The notes: a model not told the origin generated them from the sequence alone. Shown: positions 26,104 to 35,763, numbered from the stretch's first letter. The stretch is 64,000 bases of DNA from Streptococcus oralis ATCC 35037 (GCF_900637025.1 NZ_LR134336.1:1456001-1520000); one strand, 5' to 3'. Program-made: numbers and translations.

Positions 26104-26670
26104 TCACTTTACAACCTTCTCGATAAAATTCCGAATAGAAGACAAGCCATCTGGCGTTCCGATACTCTCTGGATGGTATTGGAAGCCATAAATCGGCAGG
26201 CTTTTGTGTTGAATTCCCATAATAGCCTGGTCATCAGTCGAACGAGCTGTCACTTCAAACTCTTCTGGCATTTCTTCAATCAAAATACTATGATAACGCA
26301 TGACTGGACGACCATCCTCAATGCCTTGATAGAGAACAGATGGCGCTTCAAAGCTGATATGGCTCTGTTTCCCATGCATGACTTTTGGAGCCAAGCCTAG
26401 CTTCCCACCAAAGACTTCTGCGATGGCTTGGTGACCCAAACAAATCCCTAGAATTGGCTTCTTGCCTGCAAAGTCACGAATCATGTCTTCCATCTTTCCG
26501 GCATCCACCGGCCAACCAGGACCGGGAGAAAAGACCAGACCATCTGCTTTTTCAGCTTCTTCATACAGCTTGGGATCATCATTTCTCAAGACCTGCACTT
26601 CTGCAAAATTCCCAATGTACTGCGCCAAGTTATAGGTAAAAGAATCATAGTTATCAATCAATAAAATCAT
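26104..26670 (-). CDS. trpG: Anthranilate synthase glutamine amidotransferase subunit
   Basis: TrpG supplies ammonia to TrpE. The 188-residue class I amidotransferase has the catalytic Cys in [12 protein letters not shown] and the His-Glu pair in YHPESIGT. Its start overlaps the trpE stop by 4 bases. There is no separate folate-type pabA nearby, so whether it is shared with p-aminobenzoate synthesis cannot be judged. Confidence 0.96.
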   Translation of the reverse strand: MILLIDNYDSFTYNLAQYIGNFAEVQVLRNDDPKLYEEAEKADGLVFSPGPGWPVDAGKMEDMIRDFAGKKPILGICLGHQAIAEVFGGKLGLAPKVMHGKQSHISFEAPSVLYQGIEDGRPVMRYHSILIEEMPEEFEVTARSTDDQAIMGIQHKSLPIYGFQYHPESIGTPDGLSSIRNFIEKVVK

Positions 26671-28028
26671 GGTCTTAGTTCTCCAATTCTAGTCATAGAT
26701 TTAGCCTTGTTAATGGTTTCTTGGTATTCGTTTTGGGCGATAGAATCATAGACAATCCCTGCCCCAGCCTGCACATAGGCTGTTTGATCTTTGAGAATCA
26801 TGGTTCGGATGGCAATGGCGAAATCCATATCACCCGTCGCAGACAAGTAGCCGATTGCTCCTGCGTATACGCCTCGTTTTTCCGTTTCCAGTTCATAGAT
26901 GCGTCTCATGGCCCGAATCTTTGGTGCTCCTGAAACTGTTCCAGCTGGAAGTGTAGCTTTCAAAACATCCATGGCAGTGAGGTCTGGAAGCAAACGTCCC
27001 TTGACCACGCTGGTCAAATGCATGACATAGCGGAAGAGCTCCACTTCCATATACTTGGTGACTTGGACACTTGCCGTTTCAGAGATGCGGCCAATATCGT
27101 TACGCCCCAAGTCTACCAACATCCGATGTTCTGCTGTTTCCTTCTCATCAGAAAGCAGGTCTGTCGCCAAGGCCTTGTCCTCTTCATCCGTAGCCCCTCT
27201 TGGTCGCGTACCGGCAATCGGATTGGTTGTTACAACGCCATTTTTAACAGAAACCAAACTTTCAGGACTAGCACCGATGATTTGATAATCCCCAAAGTCA
27301 TAAAAATAGAGGTAATTGGATGGATTAGTCACGCGAAGATTTCTGTAGAAGTCAAATGGATTTCCAGTAACTTCTGCTGAGAAGCGTTGACTGAGTACAC
27401 ATTGGAACATATCCCCGTTACGAATCAAGTCACGAGCGGTTTCCACCATTTCTTCAAACTTCTGAGGAGCAATATGCGGTTTGAAGTCCAGCGGAGATAA
27501 ATCCAAGTCTTCAAATTCATTTGGAGCAGGGATGCGTAATTCCTCCAGCACTTGATTCAAGGCTTTTTCCAAGTCTTCTTGACTACGCTCGCTGTAAAGA
27601 GCATCCTCGATAACATGGATTTTTTCCTTCTTGTGGTCAAAGACCATATAACTCTCATAGACAAAGAAATGCATGTCTGGCGTCCCAATGGTATCCTCAG
27701 GGATTTGACCGATTTCCTCATAGAGCGAAATCATATCGTAACCAACAAAACCAATGGCTCCTCCACCAAAAGGTAGGTCTGAATGGTGCTGGTTCTTATG
27801 TGTCACTTCATAAAGGAAATCCAAGGGATCCCGATCAATCACTTGACCATTTTGATAAAGGACTCCATTTTCAAACTTAATCTCAAAAACTGGATTATAG
27901 GCTAAAATAGAAAAACGAGCTGTTTCCTTGTCTCTCGGAATACTTTCTAAGATAACCTTGTGTTGCCCCTTTAGGCGCATATAAGCCAAGATTGGTGATA
28001 AGACATCTCCATGAATGATTCGTTCCAT
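26667..28028 (-). CDS. trpE: Anthranilate synthase component I
   Basis: TrpE makes anthranilate from chorismate and ammonia. The 453-residue protein shows the chorismate-binding core: MFQCVLSQRFSAE, IAGTRPRG, AEHRMLVDLGRNDIGR and TLPAGTVSGAPKIRAM. Feedback-type N-terminal residues (VILESIPRDKETARFSI) are present. It is the first gene of trpEGDCFBA. About 350 bases of hairpin-rich DNA separate it from a Trp T-box leader. Confidence 0.96.
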   Translation of the reverse strand: MERIIHGDVLSPILAYMRLKGQHKVILESIPRDKETARFSILAYNPVFEIKFENGVLYQNGQVIDRDPLDFLYEVTHKNQHHSDLPFGGGAIGFVGYDMISLYEEIGQIPEDTIGTPDMHFFVYESYMVFDHKKEKIHVIEDALYSERSQEDLEKALNQVLEELRIPAPNEFEDLDLSPLDFKPHIAPQKFEEMVETARDLIRNGDMFQCVLSQRFSAEVTGNPFDFYRNLRVTNPSNYLYFYDFGDYQIIGASPESLVSVKNGVVTTNPIAGTRPRGATDEEDKALATDLLSDEKETAEHRMLVDLGRNDIGRISETASVQVTKYMEVELFRYVMHLTSVVKGRLLPDLTAMDVLKATLPAGTVSGAPKIRAMRRIYELETEKRGVYAGAIGYLSATGDMDFAIAIRTMILKDQTAYVQAGAGIVYDSIAQNEYQETINKAKSMTRIGELRP

Positions 28029-28074
28029 TGTAATTTCCCTTTCAGTTTCTTATTTTTAATTTTTGGTCTTTTTT

Positions 28075-28340
28075 CTATTTCCCTTAAATAGTGCGGACGG
28101 GAGGTAAAATTATCCAGTGGATGATTTTAGAAATCCATGAAATGAAAGACCTAATTTTCGAGCTCCTCGCTCATTCATTTCTAGGCTCAGGCTAAAATAG
28201 TTCCCCGAACTATTTTACTCTCAAAAATTCCGTTCTAGAGAAGCATCTTTGCTTCTCTAGAATACCACTATAGCGGGAAATAGCGGGTCAATGCTCACTT
28301 CGTTAGCAAATATTTTATAGAAATCTATCTAGTGATGAAG
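28075..28340. repeat. Hairpin-rich spacer between the T-box and trpE
   Basis: This gene-free stretch contains three near-perfect hairpins: TAAAATTATCC/GGATGATTTTA (28106-28131), TAAAATAGTTC/GAACTATTTTA (28193-28217) and CTAGAGAAGC/GCTTCTCTAG (28235-28260). It lies in the untranslated leader of trpE. It may be an inserted small repeat element or a structured mRNA region; I cannot name it. Confidence 0.55.
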
Positions 28341-28380
28341 CATAATTTAAAACTGATGACCATATCTACGATAAATATAT

Positions 28381-28626
28381 AAAAATCCCCACGCAAAATA
28401 ACTTGCGTGAGGACGAAATTCGCGGTGCCACCTCAATTATAGGATTTCTCCTATCTCTCATTCCTGTCTCAGAACTTTCCTATAACAGGCTGTGCGATAA
28501 AGGGCACTCCCTTGAGAATTATGTTTTCTTCTCTCGTTTCAGATGGACCCAACCTTACAGCTTTCTCTGCTTGTTTCCAGCAACCACAAGCTCTCTGTGA
28601 GAGAAAAGACTGTAATTTTTCCATCT
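28381..28626 (-). promoter_or_regulatory. Tryptophan T-box riboswitch upstream of trpE
   Basis: On the minus strand the conserved T-box GGTGGCACCGCG lies at 28421-28432. It is followed by a terminator (CCTCACGCAA/TTGCGTGGGG plus Ts, 28381-28413). Stem I closes with GATGGA/TCCATC and TTACAG/CTGTAA. The 3' side of the internal loop reads GGTTGGG, giving TGG as the specifier codon, so it senses uncharged tRNA-Trp. Its 5' stem begins 2 bases after the stop of the second trpB, leaving no room for a promoter of its own except inside that gene. Confidence 0.9.
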
Positions 28627-28627
28627 T

Positions 28628-29806
28628 TTATTTTTTAGCTTCTAGGTAGTCTGCAATAGCAGCTACGTCCTTGTCTCCACGACCAGAGACATTGATGATG
28701 ATAATGTCATCCTTACTAAGTTTCGGTGCACGTTTAACCGCTTCTGCGATAGCGTGCGAACTTTCGATCGCTGGGATAATCCCTTCAGTCTTGCTTAGAA
28801 GGAGCAAGGCTTGAACAGCTTCTTCATCTGTCGCTGCTACGTATTCTACACGGCCTGAATCTTTAAAGTAGGCATGTTCTGGGCCAACCCCTGGATAGTC
28901 CAAACCAGCTGAGATAGAGTAAACTGGGGCCAGCTCTCCATCTTCCTTAAAGACTGCATAGGTCTTCATACCGTCGACAATTCCGATACTACCTTTTGTC
29001 ATAGTAGCTGCGTGCTTGTCTGTATCCAGTCCGTGACCGGCAGCTTCTACTCCTACCAATTTGACTTCTTCATCAGCCACATACTGTGAAAAAGCACCGA
29101 TAGCATTAGAACCACCACCTACACAGGCAATGACGTAGTCTGGTAAACGGCCTTCTTTTTCTAAGATTTGACGACGAGATTCTTCACTGATGACCTTTTG
29201 GAATTCATGAACAATTGTAGGATAAGGATGAGGTCCTACAGCAGATCCCAAAACGTAGAAGGCTTCAAGGTCATTCATCCATGCTCCAAAGGCTGCATCA
29301 ACCGCATCCTTAAGAGTTCGTGTCCCCGTTTCAACTGCGTGAACAGTCGCTCCCATCATCTCCATACGGAAGACATTGAGTCGTTGACGCTCCACATCTT
29401 CTGCCCCCATGTAGACATCACAGGCCATACCAAACTTAGCTGCAGCTGCTGCTGTCGCAACACCGTGCTGACCAGCTCCTGTTTCTGCGATCACTCGTTT
29501 TTTGCCCATACGTTTGGCAAGAAGAATTTGTCCTAAAACATTGTTGAGCTTGTGAGAACCAAGGTGATTAAGGTCTTCGCGCTTGAGATAAATCTTAGCT
29601 CCACCTAGGTGGTCTGTTAAACTTTCCGCAAAATAGAGCGGTGTTTCGCGACCTGAATAATCCTTCAAGTAATGGCGAAATTCTGCCAAAAATTCTGGAT
29701 CATCCTTGTATTTGTCAAATGTCACTTCCAACTCATCCAACAAAGCCTGAATCGGCTCCGGTACAAAACTACCACCAAATTGTCCAAAATAACCTTTAGT
29801 TGTCAT
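28628..29806 (-). CDS. Second tryptophan synthase beta chain (TrpB paralog)
   Basis: The 392-residue protein is clearly TrpB-type, with the PLP lysine in [11 protein letters not shown], the catalytic Glu in [20 protein letters not shown] and SGRGDKD. It is only moderately similar to the operon TrpB: NHTGAHK becomes NHLGSHK, and the middle and C-terminal thirds differ widely. It therefore looks like an old divergence or transfer rather than a recent duplication. No trpA lies beside it. It has its own promoter and Trp T-box and sits directly upstream of the trpE T-box. It may scavenge indole from the environment; that is inference. Confidence 0.9.
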   Translation of the reverse strand: MTTKGYFGQFGGSFVPEPIQALLDELEVTFDKYKDDPEFLAEFRHYLKDYSGRETPLYFAESLTDHLGGAKIYLKREDLNHLGSHKLNNVLGQILLAKRMGKKRVIAETGAGQHGVATAAAAAKFGMACDVYMGAEDVERQRLNVFRMEMMGATVHAVETGTRTLKDAVDAAFGAWMNDLEAFYVLGSAVGPHPYPTIVHEFQKVISEESRRQILEKEGRLPDYVIACVGGGSNAIGAFSQYVADEEVKLVGVEAAGHGLDTDKHAATMTKGSIGIVDGMKTYAVFKEDGELAPVYSISAGLDYPGVGPEHAYFKDSGRVEYVAATDEEAVQALLLLSKTEGIIPAIESSHAIAEAVKRAPKLSKDDIIIINVSGRGDKDVAAIADYLEAKK

Positions 29807-29843
29807 AAAATTTTTCCTCTTTCAGTATTAATTTAAAGATATG

Positions 29844-30096
29844 AAAAAAGCCCACACACAGAAAACAATCTGTGTGAGGGCGTTGGTAACGCGGTGCCAC
29901 CTCAATTATAAAGGGACTATTCCCCTTTACATCTCTGCCTTGTCTAACAACAAGTTGCACTGTAAGGTGTGCGCACCGAATTTTCATTGTTTCAAATTCA
30001 TTTTTAAAATCAGCCCACTTTCACTACTTCCAACCACCTGTTCACAATCACCACAGGCTCCCTGAAGATCAAAAATAGTTACTTTTCTGATTTGTT
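29844..30096 (-). promoter_or_regulatory. Tryptophan T-box riboswitch upstream of the second trpB
   Basis: The T-box GGTGGCACCGCG is at 29890-29901 and the terminator (GCCCTCACACAGA/TCTGTGTGTGGGC plus Ts) at 29844-29881. Stem I closes with AAATCAG/CTGATTT and ACTA/TAGT. The internal loop reads GAAAGTGGG, placing TGG as the specifier. It is only loosely similar to the T-box at 28381 apart from the conserved box. Confidence 0.9.
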
Positions 30097-30102
30097 GAGA
30101 AT

Positions 30103-30131
30103 ATTATATGCTATTGTCCGCTTTTTGTCAA
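30103..30131 (-). promoter_or_regulatory. Consensus promoter of the trp region
   Basis: On the minus strand TTGACA (30126-30131), a 17-base spacer and TATAAT (30103-30108) are perfect. Transcription would start about 30096, at the base of T-box stem I. It probably drives the second trpB and, by readthrough, the trp operon. Confidence 0.88.
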
Positions 30132-30140
30132 GATTTTTTA

Positions 30141-31367
30141 TTATTTTTTTCCAGAACCGAGGATTTCTTCGGAAATTCTCACCAAAGTCTTAACGATATA
30201 GTCTACTTCTTCATCGCTTAATTTAGTGTGAAGAGGAAGCGTAATTTCGTTTTCAAAGAAGGCATAGGCTCTCGGATAATCTGCCATATCAAAGCCAAGA
30301 TTCTTATAGGCTGTCAAGAGCGGAAGCGGTTTATAGTGTACATTACTTGCAATTCCTGCTTTGGCCAATTCTTGGATGATAAGGTTGCGTTCTTCTAAAC
30401 TTGCTCCTTCTACATGGGTGATGTAGAGGTGGCGTGAAGATTCAACAGTATCAGTCTTGTGTGCAAGTGGGTGAATACGAGTACCTGCAAAACCACGATC
30501 ATAACGATCCACGATGTCCTTACGACGTTGTAGCAACCCAGAGTAACGGTCCAATTGTACCAAACCAATCGAAGCCATGATATCCGTCATATTGCACTTG
30601 TAGGCCGGTGTAACGATATCGTATTCCCATGAACCCAATTGCATCTTGGCAAGAGCGTCTTTGGTTTGACCATGAAGGGAAAGGATCTGGAATTCCTTGT
30701 ACATCTCTTCATCGTCAATCGCTGGATTGACCTTCCAAGTCGCACTTCCTCCCTCAGCAGTTGTAAAGTTCTTAACGGCATGGAATGAGAAGGAAGTAAA
30801 GTCAGCGATCGAACCAGCTGGTTGCCCTTTGTAAGTAGATCCCAAAGCATGGGCACTATCAGAGACAATCACGATACGGTTAAAGGCCTTTTGCCACTTG
30901 CTAGCAGCTGTAAAGAGATCACGTTTTTTCTCCACAACTTGGAACAAACGGTCATAGTCGCACACAATCCCTGCAAGCTCTACTGGGATGATAACCTTAG
31001 TTTTCTCAGTGATAGCTTGCTCAAGCAAGTCATAGTCCATCTCAAAAGTATCTGCTTGGATATCCACCATGACAGGTGTTGCTCCTACGTGAGTGATAAC
31101 ACTACATGAAGCTGTATAGGTCATAGCTGGAACGATGACTTCATCACCTGGTCCCACTTCCAAAACACGTAAAATCAACTCAAGGGCGGCAGTCGCAGAG
31201 TTGAGGCAGACAGTCTTAGGTGTCTGTGTGTATTGAGACAAGCGACGCTCCAGTTCTTTTGTCTTCGGACCTGTTGTGATCCAACCAGAACGCAGGGTAT
31301 CTGCTACTTCAGCAATTTCAGCTTCAGTGATATCGGGCGGTGAAAATGGAATATTGTAATTTGGCAT
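30141..31367 (-). CDS. DegT/DnrJ/EryC1 family sugar aminotransferase
   Basis: This PLP enzyme of 408 residues aminates a nucleotide-linked keto-sugar. The PLP lysine lies in SFHAVKNFTTAEGG, and the N-terminal IPFSPPDITEAEIAEVADTL and GPKTKELE segments are typical of the family. The frame opens at 31394, but AAAAGGAG before the ATG at 31367 decides the start. It is paired with an initiating sugar-phosphate transferase. In pneumococci the corresponding pair is assigned to synthesis and first transfer of the amino-sugar AATGal of teichoic acid repeats; that role is inferred here by gene pairing and locus. Confidence 0.85.
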   Translation of the reverse strand: MPNYNIPFSPPDITEAEIAEVADTLRSGWITTGPKTKELERRLSQYTQTPKTVCLNSATAALELILRVLEVGPGDEVIVPAMTYTASCSVITHVGATPVMVDIQADTFEMDYDLLEQAITEKTKVIIPVELAGIVCDYDRLFQVVEKKRDLFTAASKWQKAFNRIVIVSDSAHALGSTYKGQPAGSIADFTSFSFHAVKNFTTAEGGSATWKVNPAIDDEEMYKEFQILSLHGQTKDALAKMQLGSWEYDIVTPAYKCNMTDIMASIGLVQLDRYSGLLQRRKDIVDRYDRGFAGTRIHPLAHKTDTVESSRHLYITHVEGASLEERNLIIQELAKAGIASNVHYKPLPLLTAYKNLGFDMADYPRAYAFFENEITLPLHTKLSDEEVDYIVKTLVRISEEILGSGKK

Positions 31368-31409
31368 TGATTTGCTCCTTTTATCTGTACTCATTTTCTT
31401 ATGACTACT

Positions 31410-32102
31410 TTATTTTAGCACTTCAAACACGGTTTGAAACATGATTTTGATGTCTCCAAGGAAACTAAACTCTCGGAGATAGGCGAGATTATAGCGCATC
31501 TTTTCAGGAAGAACATGCTCTACATAGGCCTGGTCAACCGACAGACCTTTCTCTGTCATCTGACTGATGATCGTGTCCTCATCCTTGTAGTTGATGCTGG
31601 CTGGAGAGGTGATTCCTGCTGGCAAGAGCAAGGTCGCCATCATTTCAGGACTATACTGCTCGGTGTAACGTGGCACCTCAGGTCTTGTTCCAACAAAGGA
31701 CATCTCACCTTTAAGGACATTGACCAACTGAGGCAGTTCGTCCAAGCGCACACGGCGGATGAAATTTCCAACCTTGGTAATGCGACTATCGTTAGCAGAA
31801 GTCACCAGACTTCCTTTTTTATCCGCATCCGTCACCATAGTACGGAACTTCCAAATCTTGAACGGACGGTTGTACTGGGTCACGCGCTCTTGCTTGTAAA
31901 TGACAGGTCCCTTGCTATCCAACTTGATCCAAATGCTCAAGACAAGAAAGATGGGAGAAGTCAAAAGTAGCAAAAACAGGGCCAGAACCCAGTCCAGGCA
32001 ACGCTTGAAAATCAGCGAACCCTTCCTTTTAGAGACAAGCTGGTAGTAAGACTCAACCTCGCTTGATTGCATTTCCACGGGCAAGTCTTCCCATTTCAGC
32101 AT
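31410..32102 (-). CDS. Initiating undecaprenyl-phosphate sugar transferase
   Basis: The 230-residue protein has one strong hydrophobic helix (WVLALFLLLLTSPIFLVLSI) and the bacterial sugar-transferase domain with KIWKFRTM, RRVRLDELPQLVNVLKG and FVGTRPEVP. It moves a sugar phosphate onto undecaprenyl phosphate at the cytoplasmic face. With the adjacent aminotransferase it probably starts the teichoic acid repeat by adding AATGal-1-phosphate, as proposed for the pneumococcal equivalent. It is the first gene of the pair, with an extended -10 (TGGTATAAT) at 32148-32156 on the minus strand. Confidence 0.85.
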   Translation of the reverse strand: MLKWEDLPVEMQSSEVESYYQLVSKRKGSLIFKRCLDWVLALFLLLLTSPIFLVLSIWIKLDSKGPVIYKQERVTQYNRPFKIWKFRTMVTDADKKGSLVTSANDSRITKVGNFIRRVRLDELPQLVNVLKGEMSFVGTRPEVPRYTEQYSPEMMATLLLPAGITSPASINYKDEDTIISQMTEKGLSVDQAYVEHVLPEKMRYNLAYLREFSFLGDIKIMFQTVFEVLK

Positions 32103-32147
32103 GCTGTTTCTCCTTTGTTTTTATTATACTATTTGTCAACATTTTTC

Positions 32148-32156
32148 ATTATACCA
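32148..32156 (-). promoter_or_regulatory. Extended -10 for the sugar-transferase operon
   Basis: TGGTATAAT on the minus strand lies about 46 bases upstream of the transferase start. A second TATAAT lies at 32123-32128. Which one is used cannot be told. Confidence 0.4.
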
Positions 32157-32211
32157 CAAAATGGAAAAGGCGGTGCAAGAAATCTGTCATTTGAAGAATT
32201 TCCTTCTGGTG

Positions 32212-32287
32212 CTCAATGAAAATCAAAGTACTGCTGTGAGGTTGCAGATAAAACTGATATGGTTTGAAGAGATTTTCAAAGAGTATT
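32212..32287. repeat. Truncated BOX-like repeat
   Basis: CTCAATGAAAATCAAAG at one end and GAAGAGATTTTCAAAGAGTA at the other are the two ends of a mitis-group BOX repeat. The middle is shortened to TACTGCTGTGAGGTTGCAGA and a few more bases. It lies at the 3' end of the ABC exporter gene. Confidence 0.7.
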
Positions 32288-34028
32288 AGGACATGGCTCC
32301 AGCCTGCAAGCTATACATCTTGTGATAGGTTCCTTCCAAGGCCAAGAGTTCCTCATGGATTCCACTCTCGATGATGCGCCCCTTGTCCAAGACATAGATG
32401 CAGTTGGCGTCCTGGATGGTCGAAAGGCGGTGGGCGATGGCAATGGTCGTCCGTCCTTTTCTCATTTTAGCCAGAGAATCCTGAACCAAACTTTCTGTCT
32501 CCGAGTCAATATTGGCTGTCGCTTCATCCAAAATCAAGATTTTAGGCTGACTAGCGACTGTTCTGGCAAAGGCAAGAAGCTGGCGCTGACCAGTAGAAAA
32601 GCTCGAACCACGCTCAGACACAGGTGCATCATAACCCTGCGGAAGGTCCTGAATAAAGGAATCTGCATCCACAAAGGCAGTCGCAGCCTGTACCTCTTCA
32701 TCACTAAAATCTTGGTACATGGCGATATTGGACTTGATAGTCCCGTGATAGAGGAAGGGATCCTGCAAGACCAGACCGATGTTCTTTCTCAGCTCTTCCT
32801 GACTGTAGTCCCTAATATCCACCCCATCCAAGAGAACGCGGCCTGACTGAAATTCATAAAAACGCATGAGGACATTGATAATCGAAGATTTCCCCGAACC
32901 TGTATGACCTACAAAGGCAATGGTTTCGCCCTTCTTAACTGAAAAGGAAATATCATCCAGAATCTGGTGTTTACCATCATATGAGAAACACACATGTTCA
33001 AAACGAATATTGCCTTCTTTGACTTTAGCTTGCCCATCTTTTTGAAGAGGTTCATAGGTCGTTTCGTCAATCAAGGCAAAGACACGACCTGCAGATACCA
33101 TGGACGTTTGAAGGGTTGAAAAGTTTTGCGTCACCTCAATCAGGGGATCAAAAAGGCGATTGATGTACTGGATAAAGGCATACATGGTTCCGGCTGTTAT
33201 CCCGATAGAAAGACCACGGTAACCAAAGTAGGCCATCAAAACGGCGTAGCCTAGGAGTTTCAGCAAACTCATGGCAGGTCTCAAAAAGAGGGCATCCAAG
33301 GCCACAGAACGGTTAGCATAGACCAAGTGTTCTTGGTTGATTTCATCAAATTCTGCCTGCAGGCGCTTCTCTTGATTAAAGGCCTGGATAATTCTGATTC
33401 CCTCGATATTCTCTGCCAGCTTACTATTGATATCCGACAAGAGACTTCTGGTTTTCTCGATGATTTTCACTGACTTTTTCCGATAGAGATTGACCAAAAG
33501 GAAAATCAAGGGTAGAAAGAGCAGGACTAAAGCTGTCAAACGAAAATCCAGCACCAACATGGTATACAGGGTTGTCAGAAAGATGAAAACTGCTGAGATA
33601 AAGCTGGATAAAATCCCCGAAAACATGTCACTGATGGTTTCGGTATCATTGGTCAAACGAGAGACGATGGAACCTGCTGGCATCTTGTCAAAATAAGACA
33701 TACCTAGTTTCTCCATATTGGCAAAGGCATCGCGACGAATATCTCTGACAATACTGTAGGACACCCGCGCAAAGAGAAGATTACCGACATACTGGACCAG
33801 AGTTTGTAGGAGATAGAGGCCATAGTAGGCTAATAAAACTGTAATAGCAATTTGGTTAAGATTGCTGAGGTACTGGTCGATAAAGCTGGAAGCTACGAGG
33901 GGAATGATGCTTTTAATAACCGTAGTCGCTAGGAGAAAACTGAGTGCCAAAAAGGTCAGGAATCCATAGGGCTTGAGATAGGACATCAAGCGCTTCAATA
34001 CAGCCCATTGTTCTTGCTTATTCTGCAT
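32286..34028 (-). CDS. ABC exporter half-transporter, second subunit
   Basis: The 580-residue protein has six N-terminal membrane helices fused to a nucleotide-binding domain. Walker A is GHTGSGKSS, the signature is degenerate (SSFSTGQRQLLAFAR instead of LSGGQ), and Walker B is ILILDEATANID with the catalytic Glu present. It overlaps the upstream ABC gene by 11 bases. The two show complementary defects, the pattern of LmrCD/BmrCD-type heterodimeric multidrug exporters. The substrate is unknown. Confidence 0.9.
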   Translation of the reverse strand: MQNKQEQWAVLKRLMSYLKPYGFLTFLALSFLLATTVIKSIIPLVASSFIDQYLSNLNQIAITVLLAYYGLYLLQTLVQYVGNLLFARVSYSIVRDIRRDAFANMEKLGMSYFDKMPAGSIVSRLTNDTETISDMFSGILSSFISAVFIFLTTLYTMLVLDFRLTALVLLFLPLIFLLVNLYRKKSVKIIEKTRSLLSDINSKLAENIEGIRIIQAFNQEKRLQAEFDEINQEHLVYANRSVALDALFLRPAMSLLKLLGYAVLMAYFGYRGLSIGITAGTMYAFIQYINRLFDPLIEVTQNFSTLQTSMVSAGRVFALIDETTYEPLQKDGQAKVKEGNIRFEHVCFSYDGKHQILDDISFSVKKGETIAFVGHTGSGKSSIINVLMRFYEFQSGRVLLDGVDIRDYSQEELRKNIGLVLQDPFLYHGTIKSNIAMYQDFSDEEVQAATAFVDADSFIQDLPQGYDAPVSERGSSFSTGQRQLLAFARTVASQPKILILDEATANIDSETESLVQDSLAKMRKGRTTIAIAHRLSTIQDANCIYVLDKGRIIESGIHEELLALEGTYHKMYSLQAGAMS

Positions 34029-35763
34029 CTTCTCCTCCTTTCATTTCCAACTGCTGAGACTGGTAAGTTTGGGCATACCAGCCATCCAGGGCTAACAGTT
34101 CTTCGTGCGTGCCCCGTTCGATAATTTGACCATTTTGCAGAACCAAGATCAGATCTGCATGGACAACCGCACTGAGACGATGTGCTGTAATAATGGTTGT
34201 CTTGTCCTTCCGCGTCTCCTTGAGATTGTCGATAATCGCATACTCCGTCTTGGCATCCACGGCGGACAAGGAATCATCCAAAATCAAGATATCAGGGTCT
34301 AAAATCATCGCCCGACTCATGGCCAGACGCTGCTTTTGACCACCAGATAGACTGACCCCTTTTTCACCGATAACTGTATCAAATCCTTGAGGCATGTCTA
34401 CAATATCTTGGTAAACTTGAGCTAGTTTAGTCGCTTCCTCGACCGCTGAAAGGGGCAAATTAGGATTGCCGAAGCGGATATTGTCTAAGATCGAGGTCGC
34501 AAAGAGAAACTGATCCTGAGGGACATAGCCCATGAGACCACGAAGGTCTGTCAGACGATAATCCCGAATATCGTGACCGTTTAGATAAATAGCTCCCTTA
34601 TCCACATCGTATTCACGCAAGAGGAGCTTAATCAAGGACGTTTTCCCAGAGCCTGTCTGTCCGACCAAGCCCAGGGTTTGCCCTCTTTCCAAACTAAAGT
34701 GAATATCCGTCAGTGTTTCCTCATTTTCAAAGGCAAAACTATCAATGGCGTACTCCAAACGTCCATTTTCGATACTGTCCCGAGGTAACTCAGGATCTTT
34801 TATAGGTGATTCCTGAGATAAAAGATCCTCAATCCGCTGATAAGAAACCTTTCCTCGCTGAGTAATATTAAAGAGGAAACCAATAGCCATAAGAGGCCAG
34901 ACCAACATATCCAAATAACTGATAAAGGTGACCAGATTCCCAACTGTAATCTGCCCCTCCTGCACCATTAAGGAACCGACCAAGAGGGTTAAAACATAGG
35001 ATGAACCAACAAACAAGAGAACCATGGGGTCAAAGAGACTATCGTATTTCATGGTTTGCAGGTTCTTTTGGAAGGTCAATTCATTGACTTCCTGAAAGGA
35101 CTCCAGCTCATCCGCCTGATAACCGAAAGACTTGGTTACTTTGATACCTGATACAGACTCCTGCACCTTGTTATTGAGTTCAGAAAAGGCTGCTTGGGAT
35201 TCTCCGAAAGCCTTATGAGTCTTTCTCCCTAGACGACTGGTCGCATAAGCCATGAAAGGCAGGGGAAGAATGGCAACTAGCGTCATCTGCCACGAAATGC
35301 TAAAGAGCATGGTCAGCAAGGTCACTAGAGCCGTGATAGAGGCATCGACCGCAGACATGACTCCGCCACCTGCTAAACGGGTTAAAGCATTGATATCATT
35401 GGTGGCGTGTGCCATCAAGTCCCCCGTCCGATAGGTCTGATAAAAGGCTGGCGACATTTTTGTGAAATGCTCAAACAAGCGAGACCGCATGATCTGCCCC
35501 AAACGGTAGGAAGTTCCAAGGATATACATGCGCCAAACATAGCGTAGATAGTACATACCCAAAGCTGCAAAAAGCAGATAAAGGAGGTTCAAAATCAGGT
35601 CCTGCTGGGTTAATTGCCCCGACGTAATGGCATCAATCACTCGTCCCATGACCATAGGGGGAATGAGATTGAGGACGGAAACCAAGACCAAGGCCACAAT
35701 TCCGACTAGATAACGGCGCTTTTCTAACTTGAAAAACCACCAGAGTTTCTGAATAATGGACAT
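34018..35763 (-). CDS. ABC exporter half-transporter, first subunit
   Basis: The 581-residue half-transporter has six membrane helices and a nucleotide-binding domain. Walker A is GQTGSGKTS and the signature VSLSGGQKQRLAMSRA is intact, but Walker B reads ILILDDSLSAVD, so the catalytic Glu is Asp. This makes it the degenerate-site partner of the downstream subunit in a heterodimer. The frame opens at 35802, but a GAAAGGG site before the ATG at 35763 (MSIIQKLWWF) decides the start. A BOX repeat lies just upstream. Confidence 0.9.
   Translation of the reverse strand: MSIIQKLWWFFKLEKRRYLVGIVALVLVSVLNLIPPMVMGRVIDAITSGQLTQQDLILNLLYLLFAALGMYYLRYVWRMYILGTSYRLGQIMRSRLFEHFTKMSPAFYQTYRTGDLMAHATNDINALTRLAGGGVMSAVDASITALVTLLTMLFSISWQMTLVAILPLPFMAYATSRLGRKTHKAFGESQAAFSELNNKVQESVSGIKVTKSFGYQADELESFQEVNELTFQKNLQTMKYDSLFDPMVLLFVGSSYVLTLLVGSLMVQEGQITVGNLVTFISYLDMLVWPLMAIGFLFNITQRGKVSYQRIEDLLSQESPIKDPELPRDSIENGRLEYAIDSFAFENEETLTDIHFSLERGQTLGLVGQTGSGKTSLIKLLLREYDVDKGAIYLNGHDIRDYRLTDLRGLMGYVPQDQFLFATSILDNIRFGNPNLPLSAVEEATKLAQVYQDIVDMPQGFDTVIGEKGVSLSGGQKQRLAMSRAMILDPDILILDDSLSAVDAKTEYAIIDNLKETRKDKTTIITAHRLSAVVHADLILVLQNGQIIERGTHEELLALDGWYAQTYQSQQLEMKGGEDAE

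Noticed and set aside
28520..28560. Alternative T-box specifier read as GAA-ACG (Thr)
   Set aside because: That reading ignores the closing stem GATGGA/TCCATC. With the stem in place the internal loop contains TGG, which agrees with the trp genes downstream.
32286..35763. Fluoroquinolone exporter PatA/PatB identity for the ABC pair
   Set aside because: The architecture is similar, but the locus next to the teichoic-acid sugar genes is not the pat locus, so a substrate cannot be claimed.
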